Origin: Simmondsia chinensis
Taxonomy: Eukaryota > Streptophyta > Magnoliopsida > Caryophyllales > Simmondsiaceae
Reading direction: 5' to 3'
DNA length: 64,000 bases
Assembly: GCA_018398585.1 (NCBI GenBank)
Contig: JAGTTD010000005.1
Span: 34,226,750-34,290,749, forward strand
In this document: piece by piece, positions 34,809-44,900 of the stretch
Numbering within the stretch: position 1 is the stretch's first letter
Layout: the number at the start of each line of letters is the position of its first letter
Program-made: the position numbers and the translations under genes
The notes under the pieces: model-generated
The model's input: the letters and a program-made list of their open reading frames with translations, nothing else
Told to the model about the DNA's origin: nothing
Database searches by the model: none

Positions 34809-35192
34809 GGATGCATTGCACATTAGTACCCTAAGGTTCGATATATTAATGTTTTAGTATACGAACTTTATGAAATAATATTTTAATCCAAGAGTTCCAT
34901 GTATTTAATTAAATATTTCAAATTGCAATGTATAAAGATGTAAAACAGGTTCATCATCCAACTTTTCTCCTTTAGTAGTGTCATAACATTGCGATTCATG
35001 TGTGAGATGAGAGAAATAATTAGTGGATGGTGGATTTACCAAAAAATATCGACAAGTTTTACATATTTCACGCCTTCATTTGAATTATTTTATTAAATGC
35101 ATGTAACTTTTAGTCTTAAGAATTATTTCATAAAGTTTGTAGATTAAAAAATTAATACATCAATCCTTCGGATATTAATATGTAATTTACCC
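34809..35192. mobile_element. Palindromic MITE with 9-bp duplication
   Basis: Related to 15206-15578. Arms carry AACTTTATGAAATAAT in both orientations. Flanks TAAATTTTA (34800-34808) and TAAGTTTTA (35193-35201), 8 of 9 identical. Confidence 0.82.
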
Positions 35193-35321
35193 TAAGTTTT
35201 ACATTAGAATTAAATTGATGAAATGTAAATTGTGTACAAGGCTAAATTGACACAAAAATTAATACAATGAATAAGATACAGAACTTATAACACAAATAAC
35301 TATAAACTTTAATAATAAAAT

Positions 35322-35862
35322 GGGGGTTTTTTTTTTTTTCACTGAAAACTAGCTATATTTTAGGTGAAGTAAATCACCTAACTTTTCTAATTTTTCAAAG
35401 TCACACGTTAACTTTTCAAAAAATTTTCAATGTCGCACCTAATGCTAATACTGTTAACTTTCTATCATATGAAACGCTGCGTTTCGGAATATAAATGCAT
35501 AACACCAAGTTTAACTTAATTTAATTAAATTAAATTAAGCAATCTATTTTACAAATGACTAAATTACCATTCACTTTTAAATTCGTAAAATTGTTAAGGG
35601 TTCAGCATGTTGCTACAGGCTTTTGCCACAAAAAAAATTTAGAAGTGTTTTTTATTCGTAAACTTGTTTATAATTTATTGATAAAAAATAAGTTTTATTG
35701 AGGGTAGTTTGATAATTTCGTATTTATTTTAATGGAAAGTTAACGGTGTTATCATTAGATGTGACATTGAAAATTTTTTGAAAAGTTTAAGTGCGACTTT
35801 GAAAAATTAGAAAAGTTTCTGATACCTCATCTAAAATGTAGGTGATTTTCAGAAAAAATCCC
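35322..35862. mobile_element. Palindromic MITE at the 3' end of the peroxidase gene
   Basis: Ends GGGGGTTTTTT and GGGATTTTTTC on opposite strands; arms of about 130 bases (CTAATTTTTCAAAGTC and its complement). Flanks TAATAAAAT (35313-35321) and AAATAAAAT (35863-35871). It ends 45 bases from the stop codon of the gene at 35908, so it may lie in the 3' UTR. Confidence 0.85.
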
Positions 35863-35907
35863 AAATAAAATACATTACAAGAGCAAAACAAACTCACAAT
35901 CTTTTAC

Positions 35908-38900
35908 TCATGCAGGTTTCCATTTTGCACCAGAATTAACAAGCTTGATGTAGGCCTCCTTAAAATCCTCGAAAAACAAATTCTCATCACTGGCATATGT
36001 AGTAATCCACCTGCAATTACATATAACATCGCTATTGATAAGATACTGGTATGTCCGATACCCAGTTTGATTCGGCTTGTTAAGTCTTAGTCAACCCTAA
36101 TCAAGCTGCTATTGAGCCAAGCTACTTGAGCTACTAAAATGGGAGATGAAAATGGGGATGTTAGAGAAACGCTAAAACCTCAAGCAATTACTAGAACAGC
36201 TGTTTGATATGATACTAGTATGTTTGAAACCTAGACTACGTCTAGTTGAGCCCAAATCGAGCTTTTTATCAAATTGAGCTATTCGTGCTACTAAAATAGT
36301 AGACCGAAATGGGTATGTTTGATGCTTAGATCGAATTGGCTCATTAGGTCTAGTCGACTCCAAATCGAGCCAAGCTATTCGAGCTCCTAAATAGGAGACA
36401 AAAATGGGGATGTGACAAGGAGTTGTGGAACCTCAAGCATTCATCAAAATAAAGATCTGATCAGATATTGGTATATTTGATAATTAGATTGACTCGACTT
36501 GTTTAGTCAATCCCAAATCGAGCTTTTTATCGAGAGAACTATTTGAGCTCTCAAATGGGAGACAAAAGTGGGGATGTTAAAGAGTTGTAGCTCGACTTAG
36601 CTCGTTAAGTCTATTCAATCCCATCAATCTTGTTATTGGGACGAGCTATTCAAGTTACTAACATGAGGGATGTGAAGAGTTGTCAAACCTCAGGCATTCT
36701 TCGTCGTCTACAAGTGCACGATCTGAAGGAAGTCCAACCATACTCTGCATTCCATCTGCAAGAACACATACTTACTCTAAAATTTGTGATACAGCAGACG
36801 AAAGTTGCACGTGTTACATAAAGAGTTGCTCTGAGTGTAAACAAGCTGACCCTAGTTGATCACCTCTTTGTTTGAACTCGAGCTCAATAAGCCTTAATGA
36901 GCATGAGTTCAAGTGATGTCCTTATTGAGCTCTTGAACCTCAGTTCAAACCTGGTTAAATAAAATACTGTACAATTAGTACTTGACTCAACTCGGTTCAT
37001 TAGTCTAATTGAGCCAAGTTGAGCTCATTATTAAATCGACCTTGCTATTGAGTCGAGCTTACTGTTACGCTGAGTAATTCGAGCTACTATCGAATCATCA
37101 TCCATCAGCTATAAAGCTAATACGAACCCATTAACGATTGCTTTTACGTTGATGGGTTTTTAAAGAGCCCTGATTGCTTTTACGTTGATGGGTTTTTAAA
37201 GAGCCCTTAATGAGTTCTTACTTCTCGCAAACACTAACGGGTAGAAGACCCCCTAGTTCCAACTTGGCTCATGAAGCTTACGGTGCCTACTCTAACTAGG
37301 CTGAATAAGCTATCGAGCCTTCAAAATAAACTCAAAAGAGCCCTAATTGATTTCAAGCACGAATAGAAAATTTGATTCATTTACACCCTTAGTTATGACT
37401 ATGTCCGGTTTACAGGGACTTAAGTCGCGTCAAGACTCTTATTGCAAACCTTTCAGGGAGCAACCACACTATTATTAGTTTTTATACCAATAGGGTAGTT
37501 TCTAATAAATAAATGCATTTACAAATATGCTTCAAGAGACTATTGCAAAAGTACTGCTCCACAATAGCCACTCATGTAATACCCAACACAAAATCCTCTA
37601 CGTAGTAGCCTTTTATTTGATTCCATATCCATAATTGTACACCAATCATCATGAAAGAGGGGTAAAGACAGGCCAAAAAAAAGTTGGATGGAAATGATTT
37701 GACCAGACCTTACCCACCTAAATCTTAATGAGAGATGGCCTTAAATAGAGCTAAATGGTGGTCAAAAATATGCGTGGCCGACATAACTATTTAGAAGAAA
37801 GTAGCACAACGAGGCCACTTCACAGCACTTTTAGGTAGTGGTGGCCAACGGGGCCGGGCCGGCCCGTGTTTTGATGGGCGCTGGGCCCGGGCCTAGAAGT
37901 CCTCCTAATTTTTTTTAAAAAAAATTTTACATTACTTTTACTTTCTATTTTTTGATAAACAAATTTGTACTTTTAAATATTAGGCTCCAACTGCGTTGTA
38001 TTTGTACTTGTTACGTTATTTATTTACCATTATTTACTATTACTTATTATATATTTTATTTTATTATATATATTTAGTATTATTAGTACTTGGGATACAA
38101 TGTCTTTGTATCTCATATTATTTATCAATGAATTATAATAATTTTAGTACAAAACGACTTTGTATTTTTTAAATTTTGTATTTTTTTTAAAGTTGATGAA
38201 AAACGGGCCAACCCGGGCCGGACGGGCCTCGGCCCAGGCCCCGCCTGACCCGGCCCGTGGCCACCTCTGCTTCTAGGCTTTCATGGTCGCTATTGCTGCT
38301 ACAGTATTGCTACTTGCATGCTTGCATGTCTACATGTCATGTACAACTTTATTTGACTTGACTTTCTTTAGAGTTGGGAGACATTCGGAAATAGCCTTCT
38401 TTCACGGTAGCACTTCGTAGGGGTAAGGCAACGTACATCTCACCCTCCCAAACCCTGCCTTGGCAGGAGCCTTTCTGGCATTGAGTTTGTTGTTATTATT
38501 GTTTTAATCATCACGGAAGACGGGCATAAAAGTTGAGGCCCATAAAACAAGTGGGTAGCCCAAAGAAATATTTGCACCAATGACAGGGTTCGACCTCAGA
38601 GGTTATGGGATGTCAAGCTTGAGTATCTTACTACTTAAGTGAATCCCATGGGATTACAAAAGCCATAAACTCCATTGACAGCAACCATGCCTTAAAGCAC
38701 ACCGTCAGCTATATCTTCCTTTCTTAATTTGTTTCAGGGTTTTTCGATTCAAATAGGACTATTCGAAATTCAAAGTGAAGAGGGTACGTTGTGTTACCCG
38801 ATGACGTCCATGGCTTCTGGAGGAGTATTTTGTAGTAAGAATTATCGAACACAGTAGGGTTTCCGAAACCTTTGCTTCCAAGAGTATGGGCTCCTGACAA

Positions 38901-41900
38901 TGTAATCAATTCCTGGGTCCTGCCCACAATATCAAAACCAGATATTAAGCAAATTAGGTGTAGCTCCAATTGAGGAGTTGAGGGAGAAACATCTGCAATG
39001 GTTTGAATATGTTACGAAGAAACCGGCCACTGCTCTTGTTAGAAGATGTTAACAACTTCATATTACGCATAGAAAGAGAGATAGGGGCAAGCCAAAGAAA
39101 AGTTGGATGGATACGATTAGAGATGAACTCATCCACTTAAATGTAAATGAGGAGATGACCTTAGATAGAGTTGAGTAGAAAGTTAAAAATAAGTGTAGCC
39201 AACATAGAGTCTTAGGATGGAGGAGCACAACGAAGCTAGCTCATAGCGCCCCTAAGCTTACAGATTTGATGATGTTGTCGCCTTATTTGCTTTATTGTTG
39301 CTCTATTTTTGCTCTACTTTTGCTTTATTGGTTCGTTTTGGTTTTTAGGATTGGGGGCTCTCGGACACAGCCTCTCTTTAGGAGAGCACACTCACACCCC
39401 CCCCCCCCCCTCCTCTCCCCTCCAATCAAGACCCTGCTTTGGTGGAAACCCTTATAGCGCTAAGTTTGTTGTTGCTGTGGCGAAATTCCTTTTCCCTTAA
39501 CGAAAGTGGAAAACATTTTTCTTCATGGAGGGGAAAATATTTTCTTTCATAATCTCTTGTCATATGTTTCACTTTAACAACCTTTAGCTTGGCCAAGCAT
39601 GCACCTCATACAATATGAAACCATTTTTTTAGATCGAAAGCAATTTTTTAAGAAGGAAATACTTTATGAAGAAGAAAATTATCGCCATTGAACCAAACAG
39701 AGCCTCCGTCTTCTATGATGTGCAGAAGTGCATATATGTCATGCCCAAAGCTACGGAAACAAATCGCAATGGGGAGTAAACCTTACATTTGCAAAAATTT
39801 CAATGAACAGTACACAATCATTAACTTTTGTATCCTTTTGATAGGATTTAACATAGATATACCTTTATAAATACTTTTTAACAAAAAAATCATAGGTTAG
39901 ATCGTCATCACATAAGCGTGTAAAAAAAAAGATACGACAACTGACCCACAGGAGACAGAAGGAAAAGAAACATCCTATATGAAGCTACTGCCAACAAAAC
40001 CCTAAGCAACGGAAGCAGTTGCTGGGGGGCCCCAATTTGTCAAGGGCAATATTAGCTGTAATAAAAGTTTGCTTTCACCACATCTCACCATTTATAATTC
40101 GAGAAATAATAACCTATGTACAATACATTATAAAAGCATATATGTAAATATGTAAGAAAAAAGGATCCACATATTAGTTAATAGTTAGTGTTATACTATA
40201 AAGTAGATTCTTCGAGATGCGCTCAAGTCGCTATGAAAAACTTGGTTACCAAAAAAGCGCCTGCCGATTAAAGTTGCTTTAAACCTTTAAAATCTCTAGT
40301 CCGGATCAGTACGAAGCTTCTCAAAAAGAAGAATTTTGTGAAATATTTGGCTCAAAACTTTCCCAAGGGGTTGATACATGAGATCGGAATTATGTGGGGA
40401 ACCCACTAGGCTAATATTCTTTCTCGCATGTAATCTCCTTGACATAATCAAAGTGATAAAACATGGTACATAATAAACTTACGAGAAGCCTTTTCTTTGA
40501 AAGCATTGCTTCAGATTTGATGCATCCAGCGATTCTTCCGGCAGTTTCCCTCCTGGATCAGCAATCCTTTCACGCAAAAGAACCCAACATCAATACCAAA
40601 AATGAATGGGATTTGAAAAAAGGGCACGAGCAGTCATAGAAGTTTTTGAATTAAGGGTGCGGGGAGCTCTTATATTAAAACATATCATATCATATATATA
40701 TATATATGTAAAATTTTATTAATTGAACTATTAAGGCTCTATTTGTTTTGGCATTATTATTTCTTTGCATAACTTCATAGCTATCTTAAATATAAAAAAT
40801 GCTTTCATCCATCCCTCCCTCCCACACCACCCCCCCTCCCCCCCCCCCCCCCCCCCAAAAAAAAAATAAACAATGAAAGGGAAAACATTTTTCATCATAA
40901 TCACATGTCATATGTTTCACTTCAAGCTCAACTTGGCCAAACGTAAACCTTATATGAATTTGTAGAATGAAACTATTTTCCTTAGCTACAAAGACAAAAA
41001 AAATCTAAGAAAAAAAATATTTCCAATTAAAAATATTTTATAATAAAATTTTTTCTACAAGGAAAATGTTTCCCGTTGAACCAAACGGAACCTAAAAGAG
41101 AATACTTTCACTGGAGTTAATACTAAGCATTAAACAATAAAATTGAGCCTAACATACTCAATTAATCAGTAACTGATCAAATGCGACGGGGAGAATGAAT
41201 TAACCTACACAAGGTACACTTTCTCATCCAAATGAATGAATCATAGTTGAATAGCATTCCTCAATTTTGATATGCTTCACACATGAATGTAACTCTGAAA
41301 CATCAATCACAATTAGTCTACCCAAGTATTCTTTCTCATCCAAACAATTCAACCATAGTTGACGCGATGCTTTTCTCTTAAGCATGCTACGTGTTTCAAA
41401 AGCCAATCTAACTTTGAAACACCAAATTCCTGTTTGAGTATAAGATGTTAGCATTTCAGATGTCACTGCAACATCACTTTAGATAGCTAACGTTAGAATT
41501 AGAGGGTGAGATAATAAGACTAAAATGCATCAGGAAAATTAAACACTTAATAAGTCATATCAAGGTGTAGGGGTTGCATAATGAATTTAAAATACAGCAG
41601 AAAGGAAGAAATTTACATAGAATCAACTCTCCCTAATGGGACAAGGATATTTGGACCTCCACATATCGAAACTGCTTCTGCTCCAGCCACAGCGATCATG
41701 TCCGCCCATGACACTAGTAAAAGAACATAGGCAACCTCGTAGTCATATCTGCACAGGACGAGAGTAACAAAAAACAAAACCTGAAATCCAATGTAAGCAA
41801 CCTGAGAGTCTTGCGTCAACTGCATCCTTGGCTTTCTCAAGAATCTAAAACATCGATCCACTGACGAGTTAGCTGATGCGAGATCAATTTAAATTTCATC

Positions 41901-44900
41901 AGATTGGATATGTTAGAGGAAAGAATAACATGTAGATTATTATGCAACATGACAAATCAATACATCTTATAATAGGGGTGTACATGAGCTGAGCCGAGCC
42001 TGAAATTGTCAAGCTTGAGGCTCAATTGTCTGCATTTAGCTTGATTTGGGTTCAGCAAGAAGCTCGCTAAGCTCGGAAGCTTCAACCTCGAGCTTGCGCT
42101 TAGGCTTTGCTTGGTTGTGCTCGAACACAACTCGACGAGCTCCAAACGGCTCATTTAAGCTCGATCCAGGCTTCTTTGTGCTCATTTAGGTTCGAACTCA
42201 TCTCATTTAGGCTAAAATTTGGCTCAAAGCACATTTGAGGCAATAAGTTGTATTATGATACGCTCGTTTAGACTCCGAAGGTTAGGTGTACAAGCATCTC
42301 CGCAACTCATTATATAAATGGTCCATTCCATGACACCGTGATATGACCGTGAAGTGCAATTTGATTCCATGGATTTAAAATCCAACTTGAAAGCTCTTAT
42401 GCAAATATATCTAATGTCACAGACCAGGTTAATACAAAGGCTCCACTTATTTTGACGGAAAACCTTTGAACTAATAAGTAACATTTCTTGTTTTAACGGA
42501 AAACATTTTCCTCCATAGAGTGGAATTTGTCTTTCCCTCAAGGAGAAGGAATGCCATTTCTTTACGGAAAGAAAAACATTTTTCGCCGTAATGTCACATG
42601 CTATATCTTACTACAAACTCAATTCGATCAACAGTGAATTCCATATAAACCTACAAACTCAATTCGATCAAGAGTGAATTCCATATAAACATACAAACTC
42701 AATTCGATCACGAGTGAATTCCATATAAACAGAGATAATGGAATTATTTTTATTAGCTGAACAAACAAAAAATTTAAAGGAATATTTATCAATGAAAATT
42801 TACAAAAGAAACCTTTTCCGAGAGGAAAATGTTGTTCTTTGAACCAAAATGTTTTTCTTTGAACCAAATAGAGCCAAATTAAGGTTGAAGATTCCACTTT
42901 TGTTCCGCATATATCTATTTATACACATACGAGTGCATTTTTAGCATTCGAGAGGACATAGAGAATGTGAGTTTAGGAGGAAGAAGAAGAAGAAAGGTGC
43001 ATGCCTTCAAAGATTTCTTCAGACCTTTGTTCTCCGGTCTGTCAAGTTCATATAATATGGAGCCATTCATACCCCCTGCAACCATGTGCAAAAGCTAAGG
43101 AAAACAACGAAAAGAATTAATACCATACAAATTTTGATATTGTTGTGTTGTGTCTTCAATTTATGCCTTGATTTAGACACAGAGGTCTGTGGCGGTAGCA
43201 AAGGACCCAGGACTATAGTCCACTGCTCACCTCCATTGCGGCTGCAGGGGCCAAATACTGCCTCGGCCCGATAGACCCATTTAAGAGAGATTTAGTGTTT
43301 TAGCTTATGTGTACATATACGAGTGTGTGTTGTTTGGGCAACGCTTAATTATATCCTCTTCTTTAGATTGTCAGTGGATTGCTTTTTCCTCCGCCCATGG
43401 TTTTTCCTTCAATTTAAGGGTTTTCCACGCAAATATGTCAAGTCCTTGTTTTCTCTTTCCCTCTTCGCTTCTCAATTTCTTTCGAATTTGTTCTGTCATA
43501 TCAAAAATTGAACCCATTCTTGGGTACTTGCCTACAGATATTTGATCTAGTTGGTGGTTCGCCAACTACCAGCAGCACAGATTACTGATTGATGCGAGAC
43601 CCATAAAGCAGCATAAATGTTTTATGTACAAGAATATATTGGCAGGTATTAAAGAGGGCGCATAATGTCAAGAAATCATATGTCCGAAAAGCTCAAGTTG
43701 ATGGGTGAAGCCCAGGATTGATTTTATACTCTTAAGATGCCCCCTCGTGCAAATGCTTATTGGGCTTAAAGTGTGAATATTGCACAGGGCACCTGATTCC
43801 TTGTGCTTAAATCATTTAACATTGAAAGTGGGAGCTATTCAGATTCAAACTCATGACCTTTTGGTCAACAAGGCTCTAAAATCATATCAAGAAATCAACT
43901 TTTCCAAAAGCTTAAATTGATTGGTGATGGCTCTCTAACACATTCCCTAAACCAAATTACCTGAATTCTCACTGCTTTCAAAGGTTCCTGCATCATGAAA
44001 AACCAGGCGAAGTACACCTGCAGCCTTACCCTTTGACAAAACTTTCCTTATCTCATCCTTTATAAATAGGTATTGAGCAGCAACCAACCTTCATCAAAGT
44101 CACAAAATTAACGCTCTGTTTGGTGGAGGTGGAAAATATTTTCAACTAAAAACATCTTTCAAACAAATTTTCTTTGGTTGAAGGGGAAAAAAAAAAAAAA
44201 AAAATTCAATTTCATTGCATAACCTTGCACGGTCTTCCATCCCTCCGTGAAAGAAAGATAAATTCTCAAATAGATGTTATTTTTCTTTTCTTTTTTTTTT
44301 TTTTTAATCCCAAACCCTACACATGTAGAAGCCCCTGAGGCACTAGATTTGTTGTTGTTGTAGATGTTATTTTTAATCTAATAATTTTCGGTTATTTATT
44401 TGTATATGCAAACAGCGAATATGGCGTGAAACATGACTTCCTCCCAACCAAACAAAAGTGTTAAGGACTCATATGTAAGTGTGTAGTTGAATTCTACATT
44501 GGAGTTGTGAGAGTGAAGAAATCAATATATAAGCTTAGTGGTTTACTCCACTTAATGCCAATCGGTTTTATGATGGAACGCCGATTGGGCTTATATGTGG
44601 ATCTCATGTATGCCAACTTCGCGGATTGAACCTAAGGCTCGGTGAAGTTTAACACAAAGCCTATCAAGGAGTAAGCAAAGGTTATTGGGATATCTCACTC
44701 TTTCGCTTTGACATCAACATCTCCAACGTAATTTGGCAAAGAAAACACGAAAGGCGATGCAGTAGCCAATAATAGAAGTCTTCTTCTCCCGCATGATTTG
44801 AAATTGCCGCTTTCATCTGCCATTAAAAATGGTCACCTGTTATATGTTAGTGGTATAAAACCATTTTCGTACCTTTACCAACTTAAGCTTTTGGGATTTG

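Noticed and set aside
36172..36363. 63-codon minus-strand ORF
   Set aside because: Falls in the intron 9 tandem repeat; no homology recognised.
38724..38969. Stand-alone 81-codon peroxidase-like gene
   Set aside because: Only 38798-38919 is coding; it is exon 8 of the ten-exon gene and the rest is intron and LINE DNA.
41613..41861. Stand-alone 82-codon ORF
   Set aside because: It reads through an 88-base intron between exons 5 and 6 of the peroxidase gene that happens to lack stops in frame.
42611..42730. CRISPR-like array
   Set aside because: Units are directly adjacent without spacers, in a plant genome.
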